Shown: positions 16,677-25,055, counted from the stretch's first letter. The stretch: DNA of 37,486 nucleotides from Gemmatimonadota bacterium (GCA_020344215.1 CP070815.1:1730473-1767958), one strand, 5' to 3'. The notes: generated by a model from the sequence alone, not told the origin. Numbers and translations: made by a program.

Positions 16677-17491
16677 TCCACAGAGGCGGCCACAAGGCGA
16701 AGAAGTCGCTGAGCCAGAACTTCCTCATCGATCCCAAGCTGCAGCGGAAGATCGTCTGGGCGATCGACCCGACGCCTGAAGATCGCGTACTGGAGATAGG
16801 GCCCGGCAAAGGTGCCCTGACCAGGCACCTCGCGTCCTGTGTCGGGCACCTCACTCTCGTCGAGCTCGACGACAAACTCGCCGCTGAGTTGCAGGAGGAG
16901 TACGGGTGCAGGGAAGACGTTGTGGTGATCCACGGCGATGCACTCGAGCTCTCCGTCGCTGAGATCGCCGGCGCGGAGCCGCTCAAGGTGATCGGCAACA
17001 TCCCCTACGGCATCACCACGCCGATCATCTTCCACCTGTTGGATCAACGACCTCGACCGCAGCTCATCGTGCTGACGGTCCAGAAGGAGGTGGCCCGGCG
17101 GTTGGCGGCGAGGCCCGGCACCAAGGACTACGGGGCGCTCACGGTCGGGGTGCAGGCGGTGGCGCGTGTGGAGCTGCTATTCGCCATATCACGGGCCGCG
17201 TTTAGCCCGCGCCCCGACGTCGATTCCATGGTCGTTCGCATCGTGCCCGAGTCGCCGGCCCCCCTCGCAGCCCAGCAGGAAGACGCGCTCCGCACTCTCA
17301 CCCGCGCGGCTTTCCAGCGTCGCCGCAAGCAGTTTCAGAAGGTGCTCAGGCAGGCGCCCGAGTACTCGCTCTCAAGCGAAGCGGTGGCCGGCGTTCTTCA
17401 GTCGGTGGGCATCGACCCGGCCACGCGGCCGGACGCGCTCCCCGTCGCCGACTACATCCACCTGGCGGCTGCTCTCAGCAAGGCAGGCTAG
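16673..17491 (+). CDS. rsmA: 16S rRNA dimethyladenosine transferase RsmA (KsgA)
   Basis: Methylates the two adjacent adenines (A1518, A1519) near the 3' end of 16S rRNA. The 272-residue product has KKSLSQNFLID at its start, the SAM motif VLEIGPGKGALTRHLA, the catalytic NIPYGI motif and the FSPRPDVDSMVVRI block, with the C-terminal helical domain complete. The GTG start overlaps the previous stop as GTGA, indicating translational coupling to the SpoIIE-fusion gene. Its TAG stop interlocks with the stop of the convergent minus-strand gene in a shared CTAG at 17488-17491. Confidence 0.95.
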   Translation: MIHRGGHKAKKSLSQNFLIDPKLQRKIVWAIDPTPEDRVLEIGPGKGALTRHLASCVGHLTLVELDDKLAAELQEEYGCREDVVVIHGDALELSVAEIAGAEPLKVIGNIPYGITTPIIFHLLDQRPRPQLIVLTVQKEVARRLAARPGTKDYGALTVGVQAVARVELLFAISRAAFSPRPDVDSMVVRIVPESPAPLAAQQEDALRTLTRAAFQRRRKQFQKVLRQAPEYSLSSEAVAGVLQSVGIDPATRPDALPVADYIHLAAALSKAG

Positions 17492-18060
17492 GGCAAGAGA
17501 CTCAGGTTCTCAAGGATCGGAAGGAACTCCGCACGAGCCGACCGAACGCTTCGCAGTCCGCATAAGACGCTCTCGCCGCCAACCACGAATCTCCACGACG
17601 TGAAGTACACGGCGTAGGACAGGTAGCCGGCATCGTCGGTCACGGTACGCTCGTACAGCGGCTTGTTCCTGATGCTGGCCGGCGCCATTGCGAATGCACC
17701 GTAGTAGTCCAGGTTCTCCGCCGCGGCGGGCGGGAAAGGCGCCACCGATTCGGCGGTGTGTTCCCCCGCCAACAGTCTCTCCAGCCATTCCTCGGCGGCA
17801 GCTGCGCTGCACTTGTCGATGACCCAGGCCTTGAAGATGCAGTACTCGTCCCGCTTATCGTACACCGCATGGATGTAGCCACGCGGCGCGAACGCCGAGG
17901 TCGGGCTTCCATCGATATCCCACACCCCTGCGACGCTGTCGGGGAAGATCTCCAGCCCCAGCAGCTCCATGAATGACATCGGCCGGCATGGTCCGGAACA
18001 GCGAACGGAGGAGAGCAGCGCCAGCCCCACCAGGACGTAGAACGATCGCCTCGTAAACAT
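17488..18060 (-). CDS. Hypothetical secreted protein with N-terminal signal segment
   Basis: About 190 residues from ATG 18060. An earlier in-frame start at 18114 would add an Arg-rich stretch and is less likely. The N-terminus MFTRRSFYVLVGLALLSS followed by VRCSG looks like a signal peptide. The Cys at about residue 23 might be lipidated, but Arg at position -1 is not a canonical lipobox. The mature part holds several cysteines and blocks such as VAGVWDIDGSPTSAF and CIFKAWVIDKCSAAAAEEW. I do not recognise the family. It is convergent with rsmA and shares the CTAG stop. It may be exported and disulfide-bonded. Confidence 0.75.
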   Translation of the reverse strand: MFTRRSFYVLVGLALLSSVRCSGPCRPMSFMELLGLEIFPDSVAGVWDIDGSPTSAFAPRGYIHAVYDKRDEYCIFKAWVIDKCSAAAAEEWLERLLAGEHTAESVAPFPPAAAENLDYYGAFAMAPASIRNKPLYERTVTDDAGYLSYAVYFTSWRFVVGGESVLCGLRSVRSARAEFLPILENLSLLP

Positions 18061-18167
18061 CACAGCCAACCCCCTCGTTCGGAGGCGGGACCTTGGAGCG
18101 CCCCGCCTCGCCAACAGCGGTCATCGCACGTCACAGTCTGCGGCCAGCCGCGGCGGGGCGACCCCAG

Positions 18168-18557
18168 TCACCACAAGTTCCAGTCGGCGAACCACCGATG
18201 CATCAGATAGAAGAACCCGACGACGAGGCCGAGGATCAACAGGAAGACCGCGGCCAAGACCACCGTCAGCGCTGAGAGCGCCCGCACACCGCGGCGCTCC
18301 AGCTCCCAGTCGGAGTGGCCTTGCAGCCCCTCCCCGTGACCCGGGCTGGCTGGGCCTCGCTGCTTTGCGCGGCCGATAGAGAACGCGGTCGACACCAATC
18401 CGGCCAGCCCCAGCATGAACCCGACCACGATCAGCAATACGAATGCGGGAGGAGTGTTCGATGAGTTGGCGACGACGAGTGCCAGTCCGAGGAGTGCTAA
18501 CACCGACCCTACGACCAGGAGTGCTGGGCCCACGTCTCTGTCTCCCTCCGCTGCCAT
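18168..18557 (-). CDS. Small membrane protein with three predicted helices
   Basis: About 129 residues from ATG 18557; the frame is open further upstream to 18608. Three hydrophobic segments are visible: ALLVVGSVLALLGLALVVA, FVLLIVVGFMLGLAGLVSTAF and LTVVLAAVFLLILGLVVGFF. A polar Gly/Gln-rich loop lies between the second and third. The family is not recognised. It lies between the secreted-protein gene and the methyltransferase gene on the same strand. The coding call rests on the helix pattern and a consistent reading frame; the start is uncertain. Confidence 0.6.
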   Translation of the reverse strand: MAAEGDRDVGPALLVVGSVLALLGLALVVANSSNTPPAFVLLIVVGFMLGLAGLVSTAFSIGRAKQRGPASPGHGEGLQGHSDWELERRGVRALSALTVVLAAVFLLILGLVVGFFYLMHRWFADWNLW

Positions 18558-18642
18558 CGTCCGAGGATGGTCGAGGACGCCCGCCCGATCCAAGATACCT
18601 GAGACCACCGGCGCCGGGCTACCTCGCGTGCTGCACGCCGGC

Positions 18643-19206
18643 TCAGTCCGATCTCCGCCGAAGCCCGACGTAGCGTGGGACGCGCCGGCAGTACGTCTCG
18701 TACGCCTCGCCGAATACCTCGCGCAGATGCTCCTCTTCTGTGAGGATCATCAGTTGGAGGACCACGGCGAGCATGATCAGCGCCACGAGGTTCTGCCACG
18801 TGGGCCAGAGAATCAGGTTGCCGATGATCGCTACTACGAAAGCCAGACTCTGGGGATTCCGTGTCAGTCCGTAGACGCCCGACTGCTTCAGTTGGCTCAC
18901 CTCCAGCCCGTGCGAGCGCCGGACCCCCAGCCAGACGAGCGCGACCAGCGTGACGGCCAACCCGCCGTAGAAGAGTATCGAGCCGATGACTTCGAGCGCG
19001 GGGCTCACGTGTATCGCCGGCCAGTCGGGCGGGACATTGACGTAGGTGAAGTAGACCCACGAACCGATGGCCACGTACTCCATGAAGCTGGAGAATGGAG
19101 TCAGCTTGCCTTTTCGCTGATAGTCGCGCCGCACGATGACGCGGAAGACGACGTAGGCGATGACGAGTGTCAGGACGGCCAGGATGACATAGGTCCTGAG
19201 TTCCAT
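18643..19206 (-). CDS. Isoprenylcysteine carboxyl methyltransferase family (ICMT/PEMT-like) membrane protein
   Basis: 187 residues from ATG 19206, which has GGAG about 8 bases upstream. Several hydrophobic helices are visible: ILAVLTLVIAYVVFRVIV, VIGSILFYGGLAVTLVALVW, and a pair between about 120 and 155. The C-terminal half carries the family signature GVYGLTRNPQSLAF followed by ILTEEEHLREVFGEAYETYCRRVPRYV, the SAM-binding region of ICMT/PEMT-like methyltransferases. The substrate in bacteria of this group is unknown. An in-frame extension up to 19422 has no membrane or family character and is not taken. Confidence 0.85.
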   Translation of the reverse strand: MELRTYVILAVLTLVIAYVVFRVIVRRDYQRKGKLTPFSSFMEYVAIGSWVYFTYVNVPPDWPAIHVSPALEVIGSILFYGGLAVTLVALVWLGVRRSHGLEVSQLKQSGVYGLTRNPQSLAFVVAIIGNLILWPTWQNLVALIMLAVVLQLMILTEEEHLREVFGEAYETYCRRVPRYVGLRRRSD

Positions 19207-19249
19207 GGTAGATCTCCTTGGTCCGCGGTTCCCCGACGTTCTCCCTCGT

Positions 19250-19642
19250 TCACAAACGTTCGAAGATCCGTACGATCGGCTCGAGATTGACGTACAGTTG
19301 CCACACGGCGACTTGCTCACCTTCAACGACAACGCGCCATGCGGCGGGAACCGACCAGCGATTCTTGGGGTCGAGAGTTCCGTCTTTGGTGAGCGTGCCG
19401 GCGGCCGTGCCCAGCAGTACAACGGTGTTCTCGCGGCTGAACGCCTCCGCCACTTCTATATGGTAGTCGGGAACCATCGCGAAGTATCCCACCCACCCCT
19501 CACGCATCTTCTCGTGGCCGGCCACCTCTCCTCCGGCCGGCTCGATGTACACGTGATCAGGCGTCATCAACTCGGAGATCCTTTCGATCTGCTTGGCGTT
19601 GACCGCCTCAACGAATGCGAAGGCCACTTCTTCAGGTGTCAT
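19250..19642 (-). CDS. SnoaL-like / NTF2-fold protein
   Basis: 130 residues from ATG 19642, preceded by GGAGAT about 7 bases upstream. The ORF also has ATG 19657. The sequence MTPEEVAFAFVEAVNAKQIERISELMTPDHVYIEP is typical of the SnoaL-like fold, with GHEKMREGWVGYFAMVPDYHIEV and a C-terminal WRVVVEGEQVAVWQLYVNLEP. These small cone-shaped proteins include polyketide cyclases, isomerases and many of unknown role. No catalytic residue set can be assigned confidently. It is 43 bp upstream of the methyltransferase gene on the same strand. Confidence 0.82.
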   Translation of the reverse strand: MTPEEVAFAFVEAVNAKQIERISELMTPDHVYIEPAGGEVAGHEKMREGWVGYFAMVPDYHIEVAEAFSRENTVVLLGTAAGTLTKDGTLDPKNRWSVPAAWRVVVEGEQVAVWQLYVNLEPIVRIFERL

Positions 19643-19788
19643 CGGTCTTATCTCCATCCGAGCAACGGGGAACGCTTCGCCATCGTGGCTCAGCTCTCCT
19701 GTGGACTCCAACCAGCCTGCCGTGTGGAGCCGCGACGGAGCTTGTGCCTGCTGAGGACTGCTCGCCGGAACTATACAGAAGCCCTTTC

Positions 19789-19959
19789 CTACAGCCCTTT
19801 GATGAACGTGGAAGCGCCCAGTATCACGAACGCCACGACAACCAGCCAGAAAGCATTTGCCGAGAGACCGGGGATCGTGACAAAGTAGGCCACTATGCCC
19901 GCCACCCCAAAGATGACTGCGATCAACCACGTGATTTGCTTGGGAGCATTCAACCTCAT
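19789..19959 (-). CDS. 56-residue two-helix membrane protein
   Basis: Short ORF from ATG 19959, with GAGGTG 5 bases upstream. It encodes a protein beginning MRLNAPKQITWLIAVIFGVAG and ending ILGASTFIKGL. Two hydrophobic helices cover about residues 10-28 and 36-51. The order APKQITW, first helix, short loop, AFW, second helix, TxxKGL resembles a small hypothetical membrane protein found in diverse bacteria; I recall the pattern but know of no assigned function. It is the first gene of the minus-strand island and ends 147 bp before the SnoaL gene start. Confidence 0.7.
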   Translation of the reverse strand: MRLNAPKQITWLIAVIFGVAGIVAYFVTIPGLSANAFWLVVVAFVILGASTFIKGL

Positions 19960-20524
19960 GTTGCACCTCTTGAAGGTAGCGCCAACTCAACACGGCGGGT
20001 GAGTACTCTCCACGATTAGGCTCTCAAGGCGGCAACAGGCACCTAACGGATCGAGCGCCTCGCCTGCGCCACGGGCAGAGGCGACAAGAAGGGGCCGTCC
20101 ACCACCCGGCCCCTCAGCGCTACCAAACTAGGGGCGACCGCGCCGCCGAACCACCAGTGCGGTGCCCGGCAGGCGCTACGGCGTCCGCGCCGCAAAGCGT
20201 ACCCAGCCTCACCCGGCATCATTGGCTGGGCGTGGAACTTTCGGTGTCCGTTCGGGCTGCCCCGCCCGATTCCCGCACCTGCCGCCCACCCAAAAGGACC
20301 CGCTCTGGGGCGGTTTGCGCCGCCCCTGGCGACGTCCTATTTTGCCTGCAAATGTTAGCTTGCCTCCAGCCGGGTCGTAGGCCACTGGCCGCCCAACCGC
20401 CGCGGCGAAACCCGGTGCCGGCGCAGATCCTGACAGCCCCGCCCAGATCGCGTCCGCAACACGGCGCTCTTAGCGCCCCGGACCGGCGACCCTGTCGGGT
20501 GGGCCACCAGCGCGGAGCCCTTGG
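19960..20524. other. About 560 bp without a recognisable gene
   Basis: This lies between the divergent small membrane protein and the exonuclease gene. The open frames are Pro/Arg/Ala-rich and resemble no protein, so I regard them as GC-driven. It contains a GC hairpin at 20090-20114 and another possible stem, CGCCT to AGGCG, around 20061-20083. The promoters for both divergent genes must lie here, but no clear -35/-10 pair was found. Confidence 0.5.
20090..20114. terminator. GC-rich hairpin in the non-coding gap
   Basis: AGGGGCCG at 20090-20097 pairs perfectly with CGGCCCCT at 20107-20114 across a 9-base loop. No T-tract lies on either side. It could stop readthrough between the divergent genes, but its position upstream of both makes a terminator role uncertain. 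Confidence 0.35.
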
Positions 20525-21394
20525 ATGAACGGCGCGCTGGGCGTTCGCTGGGACGACCTTCCTCTGCTCCGGGACCGGGCCGTGTCCCTCTTGTTGTCTG
20601 GACCCGCCCGCACGCATGCCCTGGCCGAGCGGATCTTCAGCATTCGGCACGGACCGCCCCGGCTCACCGCCCCCTTGGTCCGTGAGGTCTTGGGTGCGGA
20701 CCCCCGCTTTCAGGTCCGCAGGGACCGCTGGGTCCTGACGGAGGAACCGGCGACCTACGGCGACATCCCGCTGAGCGATGTCGACTTCGTGGTGGTGGAC
20801 GTCGAGAGCACCGGCGGATCGCCGCGCCGCGGGGATCGCGTGACGGAGGTCGCCGCCGTCCGGATGAGGAACGGCGAGATCGTCGAGTGCTTCGAGTCGC
20901 TGGTTAACCCGGAACGCCCCATCCCGCCCTCGGTCTCGGCGCTCACCAACATCACCGAGGAGATGGTGGCCGACGCCCCCAAGTTCAGGGAGCTGCTCGA
21001 CCCGCTGAAGGGCGCGCTGCGCGGCGCCGTCTTCGTCGCCCATAACGTCGGCTTCGACTGGCGTTTTCTCGATGCCGAGTTCCGCCGCTCCGGCGGCGGT
21101 CGCCTGGAAGGCGAGCGGCTCTGCACCTTACGCCTCGCCCGGCGGCTCCACCCCGAGCTCAGGCGCCGCAGCCTCGCCGTCCTCACCGACTACTACGCGA
21201 TACCGGTGGAATCGCATCACCGGGCGGGGGCCGACGCCCGGGCCACCGCCGAGCTCTTCACCCGCTTCCTGAGCCGATTGGGCGACGAGGGGGTCGAGGA
21301 CTGGACCGGCCTGCAGCGCTACCTGAAGCCTGCGCGCAGGCGCAAGAAGGCCAAGCGGCGGAAGAAGCGGAACGGCGACGGTGGTACCCAATGA
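20525..21394 (+). CDS. DEDDh 3'-5' exonuclease (DnaQ/PolC epsilon-like) with N-terminal helical domain
   Basis: The 289-residue product has the full DEDDh exonuclease set: VDVEST (D92, E94), HNVGFDWRFL (D178) and HHRAGADARAT (H232, D237), as in DnaQ and PolC proofreading domains. Residues 1-75 form a separate domain ending in DPRFQVRRDRWVL. This resembles HARE-HTH-like winged helices found at the N-terminus of some nucleic-acid enzymes, which is an inference. The C-terminus is a Lys/Arg-rich tail (about 270-283) that could bind nucleic acid. It is probably a standalone repair or RNA-processing exonuclease. Its stop overlaps the ATG of the MBL gene (ATGA), so the two are translationally coupled. 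Confidence 0.9.
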   Translation: MNGALGVRWDDLPLLRDRAVSLLLSGPARTHALAERIFSIRHGPPRLTAPLVREVLGADPRFQVRRDRWVLTEEPATYGDIPLSDVDFVVVDVESTGGSPRRGDRVTEVAAVRMRNGEIVECFESLVNPERPIPPSVSALTNITEEMVADAPKFRELLDPLKGALRGAVFVAHNVGFDWRFLDAEFRRSGGGRLEGERLCTLRLARRLHPELRRRSLAVLTDYYAIPVESHHRAGADARATAELFTRFLSRLGDEGVEDWTGLQRYLKPARRRKKAKRRKKRNGDGGTQ

Positions 21395-22260
21395 ATAGGG
21401 CCACCGCGCGGCAGCTGGGCCGCTTTCGGCTGCACGCCCTGGACGCCGGGATTCAGCATCTCGACGGCGGCGCCATGTTCGGGATCGTGCCCAAGCCGCT
21501 CTGGGAGAAGAAGATGCCGCCCGACGAGCGGAACCGGATCCTGCTCGCCCTGCGCCCGCTCTTGGTGGAGACGGGGGACGAGCTGGTGCTCATCGATAGC
21601 GGGGCCGGCAACAAGGAGGACGCCAAGTTCCACGATATCTACGGGTTAGAGAACCAGGGGAGTCCGACGGCCCTCGAGGACGCTATTCGCGACGCCGGCT
21701 TCCAGCCCTCCGACGTGACCCTGGTCGTCAACACGCATCTCCACTTCGACCACGCCGGCGGCGACACGGTCAGGCTGGATGACGGCAGCGTTGTCCCTTC
21801 GTTCCCGGGCGTTACCCATATAGTTCAGCAGCGGGAGTGGGAGTTCGCTCACCAGGCTAACGAGCGGGTCCGGGCCAGCTATCTGCCGCACAACTTCGAT
21901 CCGGTCCACGAGGCGGGGCTCTTCGAGTTCGCACGCGGCGCGGCCGAGATCGTGCCCGGCGTCCGCGCCCTGCCTACCCCGGGGCATACCCCCGGGCACC
22001 AGTCGGTTCTCATAGAGTCGGAGGGAGAATCGGCCCTCTACCTGGCCGATCTCGTCCCCACAGCGACCCACCTGCCGCTCCCCTGGATCATGGGCTACGA
22101 CGTAGAGCCGTTGATCACCCTCGAGACCAAGCGCGCCGTGCTCGAGCGCGTTAAGGGGGAACGAACTTTGCTGGTGTTCGAGCATGATCCCGAGACCCCG
22201 TGGGGCTATCTCGCGCCCCGGGAAGAACGTCCGACTCTGGTCGACCAGCGGCCAGACTAA
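21391..22260 (+). CDS. MBL-fold metallo-hydrolase
   Basis: The 289-residue product has the di-metal motif NTHLHFDHAGG (H116, H118, D120, H121), the later PTPGHTPGHQS (H199) and LYLADL (D220), plus a C-terminal FEHDP histidine. All ligands for two metals appear present. The arrangement resembles the AHL-lactonase/YtnP-type subgroup, but the substrate cannot be read from sequence. ATG 21391 overlaps the exonuclease stop by four bases. The thiolase gene follows after 15 bp, so the exonuclease, hydrolase and thiolase genes may share a transcript. Confidence 0.9.
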   Translation: MNRATARQLGRFRLHALDAGIQHLDGGAMFGIVPKPLWEKKMPPDERNRILLALRPLLVETGDELVLIDSGAGNKEDAKFHDIYGLENQGSPTALEDAIRDAGFQPSDVTLVVNTHLHFDHAGGDTVRLDDGSVVPSFPGVTHIVQQREWEFAHQANERVRASYLPHNFDPVHEAGLFEFARGAAEIVPGVRALPTPGHTPGHQSVLIESEGESALYLADLVPTATHLPLPWIMGYDVEPLITLETKRAVLERVKGERTLLVFEHDPETPWGYLAPREERPTLVDQRPD

Positions 22261-22275
22261 AGAGGCTGTAGCGAT

Positions 22276-23490
22276 ATGTCAGATCCAAGAACGACTCCGG
22301 TTATCGTTAGCTACGCGCGTACTCCCATCGGCAGGTTCCTCGGCGGCCTCGCCAAGCTGAAGGCGCCCCAGCTCGGGTCGATCGTGATCAAGGAGGTGGT
22401 GGAGCGCGCCGGGATCAAGCCGGACCGGGTCGAGGACGTGATCTTCGGGCACGTCCTCCAGGGCGGTGTCGGCCAGGCGCCGGCGCGCCAGGCGTCGATC
22501 GGGGCGGGGATCCCCGCCACGGTGCCCGCGGTGACTGTCAACAAGGTCTGCGGCTCCGGCCTCAAGTCGGTGATGCTCGCCGCGCAGGCGATCAAGGCGG
22601 GCGACGCCGAGGTGATCGTGGCGGGCGGCCAGGAATCGATGTCGAACGCGCCGTACTACGTGTTCGGTATCCGTGATGGTGTGAAGTTCGGCACGCAGAA
22701 CATGGTGGATGGGCTGATCCATGACGGCCTCTGGTGCGGCTTCTACGATTGCCACATGGGCGGCCACGCCGAGTACACGGCGATGAAGGCGGGCATATCC
22801 CGTGAGGACCAGGACGAGTTCGCCTACAACAGCCAGATGAAGGCGGTGGCGGCGATCGAGGGGGGCAAGTTTGAGAAGGAGGTCGTCAAGGTCGAGGTGC
22901 CAGGCCGCAAGGGCCAGGTCACGGTGGTCGATAAGGACGAGAACCCGCGCGCCGACACCACGCTCGAGGCGCTGGCGAAGCTCAGGCCGGCGTTCGGCGA
23001 CAGTGCCCCGAAGGAGGTGAAGGAGCATACCGTCACGGCCGGCAACGCGTCGGCGCTGAACGATGGCGCCGCGGCGCTGCTCGTCACCTCCGAGGCTTTC
23101 GCCAAGGACAACGGGCTCGATATCGTAGCCCGGATCAGGAACTACTCGGTGGGCTCGACCGAGCCGCAGGACCTGTTCTTCGCGCCGATCGTCGCGATGC
23201 GTAAGCTGATGGAGAAGGACGGCACGTCGATCGATGATTACGAGCTCATCGAGGCGAACGAGGCGTTCGCCTCCCAGTCGCTCGCCGATGGCCGCGAGCT
23301 CGGCTGGGATTGGGATCGCGTCAACGTGCACGGCGGCGCCATAGCCCTCGGCCATCCTATCGGTGCCTCGGGCGCTCGGATCCTCGTGACGCTACTCGGC
23401 GCGATGCAGGATCGTAAGGCGGGGCTCGGCGCGGCGACCCTCTGCTTGGGTGGCGGCAACGCCGTTGCCGTCAGCGTCGAGCGTGTGTAG
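22276..23490 (+). CDS. Acetyl-CoA C-acyltransferase (thiolase)
   Basis: Condenses two acetyl-CoA or cleaves 3-ketoacyl-CoA. The 404-residue product has the acyl-enzyme cysteine in [12 protein letters not shown] (C92), the EANEAFASQ block, the [16 protein letters not shown] histidine motif and the second catalytic cysteine in [11 protein letters not shown] near the C-terminus. It fits the biosynthetic/acetoacetyl-CoA thiolase pattern, but chain-length preference is not certain. Together with the dehydrogenases at 25165 and 26044 it supplies parts of a short-chain acyl-CoA cycle. No enoyl-CoA hydratase is present in the window. GAGG upstream of ATG 22276 is a weak ribosome binding site. Confidence 0.93.
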   Translation: MSDPRTTPVIVSYARTPIGRFLGGLAKLKAPQLGSIVIKEVVERAGIKPDRVEDVIFGHVLQGGVGQAPARQASIGAGIPATVPAVTVNKVCGSGLKSVMLAAQAIKAGDAEVIVAGGQESMSNAPYYVFGIRDGVKFGTQNMVDGLIHDGLWCGFYDCHMGGHAEYTAMKAGISREDQDEFAYNSQMKAVAAIEGGKFEKEVVKVEVPGRKGQVTVVDKDENPRADTTLEALAKLRPAFGDSAPKEVKEHTVTAGNASALNDGAAALLVTSEAFAKDNGLDIVARIRNYSVGSTEPQDLFFAPIVAMRKLMEKDGTSIDDYELIEANEAFASQSLADGRELGWDWDRVNVHGGAIALGHPIGASGARILVTLLGAMQDRKAGLGAATLCLGGGNAVAVSVERV

Positions 23491-23520
23491 CCAACGTTAA
23501 CAGGAGACCAGGAACGGACC

Positions 23521-24096
23521 GTGAGAGGATACAGCGGCGCGCTGAGCTGGGCGCGTGAGGATTTCGTCAGGAGTCGGACGCTCAGGCAGGTGATCGGCGT
23601 CACGGTGTTCACCATCGCGACGGCATTGACCGCGAGGATCGCGATACCGATCCCCGGTACGCCGGTGCCGTTCACGCTGCAGGTCGCGTGCGTGATCCTA
23701 GCCGGGGCGCTGCTCGGCCCCAGGCTCGGTGCGGCCTCACAGATCGCCTACGTGGTGACCGGAGCGCTGGGAGCGCCTGTCTTCGCCGCCGGTGGCGGCC
23801 TCGCCTATCTGCTCGGCCCCACCGGTGGCTATCTGTTGGCGTTCCCGCTCGCTGCCTACACCGTGGGTGCGATCGCACCTCGCTCCGCCGGCCTCATCCG
23901 GCTGGTTACAGGTTTGACCGCCGGCGTCGCCGTCATATACGCGGGCGGCGCCGCCTGGCTGGCGGTGATGACGGGCAACCTGGGAATGGCATTGACAGCA
24001 GGCGTCGGTCCGTTCCTGGTCCTCGATGTACTAAAGGTCGCTCTTGCGCTGCTTATTAGCGTGCGAATCCGACCCAGAGCCCTCGAGCTTCTCTAG
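23521..24096 (+). CDS. bioY: Biotin transporter BioY (ECF substrate-binding component)
   Basis: Membrane S-component that takes up biotin, alone or with the EcfAAT energy module. The 191-residue product has about six hydrophobic helices and the BioY signatures [32 protein letters not shown] and the [21 protein letters not shown] segment (about 97-117). The start is GTG 23521, with AGGAGACC about 12 bases upstream. Neither ecfA nor ecfT is nearby. Biotin is needed by acyl-CoA carboxylases, which fits the acyl-CoA genes around it. A strong terminator overlaps the 3' end. Confidence 0.92.
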   Translation: MRGYSGALSWAREDFVRSRTLRQVIGVTVFTIATALTARIAIPIPGTPVPFTLQVACVILAGALLGPRLGAASQIAYVVTGALGAPVFAAGGGLAYLLGPTGGYLLAFPLAAYTVGAIAPRSAGLIRLVTGLTAGVAVIYAGGAAWLAVMTGNLGMALTAGVGPFLVLDVLKVALALLISVRIRPRALELL

Positions 24097-24112
24097 CTTC
24101 GAGGGCTTTTTG
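24078..24112 (+). terminator. Rho-independent terminator after bioY
   Basis: AGCCCTCGA at 24078-24086 pairs with TCGAGGGCT at 24099-24107, with GC/GC closure inside the loop region, and is followed by a run of T. The hairpin includes the bioY stop codon at 24094-24096. Confidence 0.85.
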
Positions 24113-24131
24113 TTTGGGGGTAAGGGAGCGC

Positions 24132-25055
24132 ATGAGAGCAGCAGATCTGTTTTACGGGCCCGAGAAGCTGCGCGCCTTGTGGCGCCTGCTGCTCTTTCTC
24201 GCGTGTGCGGCGCTCGTGCTCGCGGTCATCGGGACGATCACTTCGCCGATCGTGCCCGAGGAGTACGGCGGTCTGTGGGCGATCGTCGTGCCGCACGGCC
24301 TTTACGGCCTGGCTTTGCTCGTGGCGTCGCTCGTCATGATGCGCGGGCTCGAGCGGAAGCGGTTCGCGGCTTTGGGGTTTCCGCTGGGGCGCGATACGCT
24401 GGCCGACTTGCTGAAAGGAGCCGCGATTGGCGGCGGCTTCGTTGCCGGGCTGGTCGTCGTCCAGACGCTACTCGGTTGGCTGAGTCCCGTGCCCGACGCC
24501 GGGACCGTGCCCGGCTGGCTCCTGGAGGTGGTCAGCCTGGCGCTCGCGCTGACCGTCGTCGCCGCGGCGGAGGAGTTGGCGGTGCGAGGCTACGCGTTCC
24601 AGGTGCTGGTGGAAGGAGCCGGCGTAGTGCTGGCGATAGCCCTGACCTCGGGGCTCTTCGCGCTGATTCATCTGAATAACCCCGGGGTGAACTGGGTTGC
24701 CCTGCTGAACGTCGTCCTGGCCGGCGTGCTGTTCGCCGCTGCCTACTTGCGCACACGCTCACTCTGGGTGCCGATTGGGATGCACTGGGGCTGGAACTTC
24801 GTGATGGCCGCCTTCTTCGACCTGCCGGTGAGTGGTATCGCCTTCGACGTCCCCGGCTACGATACCGTCCGGTTGGGGCCGGATCTCCTCACCGGCGGCG
24901 CCTTCGGGCCGGAAGCTAGCCTGTTGACCACCCTGTTCCTGCTGCCGCTCATCGTCTGGGTATTCCGGACACCCTGGTTGTCGGAATCACGCCAGATGGC
25001 GGAGCTCGGGCCGCTGGTCGATTCGCGGCTGGCGCCGCAGCAACCCAGTGTTTAG
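24132..25055 (+). CDS. CPBP family intramembrane metalloprotease (CAAX protease/bacteriocin-processing type)
   Basis: The 307-residue membrane protein has about eight hydrophobic segments. It carries the three motifs of CPBP (ABI) glutamic intramembrane proteases: AEELAVRGY (E147, E148, R152), LFALIH (H180) and MHWGWNF (H218, N222). The family includes Rce1-like prenyl-protein proteases and bacteriocin-immunity proteins. The substrate here is unknown. ATG 24132 is chosen because AAGGGAG lies about 4 bases upstream; the in-frame start at 24114 sits inside the terminator tail. An ICMT-like methyltransferase is encoded at 18643-19206, but the two are 5 kb apart, so a CAAX-style pairing is not supported. 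Confidence 0.9.
   Translation: MRAADLFYGPEKLRALWRLLLFLACAALVLAVIGTITSPIVPEEYGGLWAIVVPHGLYGLALLVASLVMMRGLERKRFAALGFPLGRDTLADLLKGAAIGGGFVAGLVVVQTLLGWLSPVPDAGTVPGWLLEVVSLALALTVVAAAEELAVRGYAFQVLVEGAGVVLAIALTSGLFALIHLNNPGVNWVALLNVVLAGVLFAAAYLRTRSLWVPIGMHWGWNFVMAAFFDLPVSGIAFDVPGYDTVRLGPDLLTGGAFGPEASLLTTLFLLPLIVWVFRTPWLSESRQMAELGPLVDSRLAPQQPSV

Noticed and set aside
20035..20050. RYYYAAC-like motif (ACCTAAC) suggesting an integron attC site
   Set aside because: Only one half-site is present and no matching GTTRRRY at a suitable distance, so no attC structure can be built.
20157..20528. 123-residue plus-strand ORF in the non-coding gap
   Set aside because: Its composition is Pro/Arg/Ala/Ser-rich with no family pattern or ribosome binding site, as expected for GC-driven open frames.
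18643..25055. ICMT-like methyltransferase and CPBP protease as a bacterial CAAX-processing pair
   Set aside because: They are 5 kb apart on opposite strands, with unrelated genes between them and no prenyltransferase or CAAX-ending protein seen.
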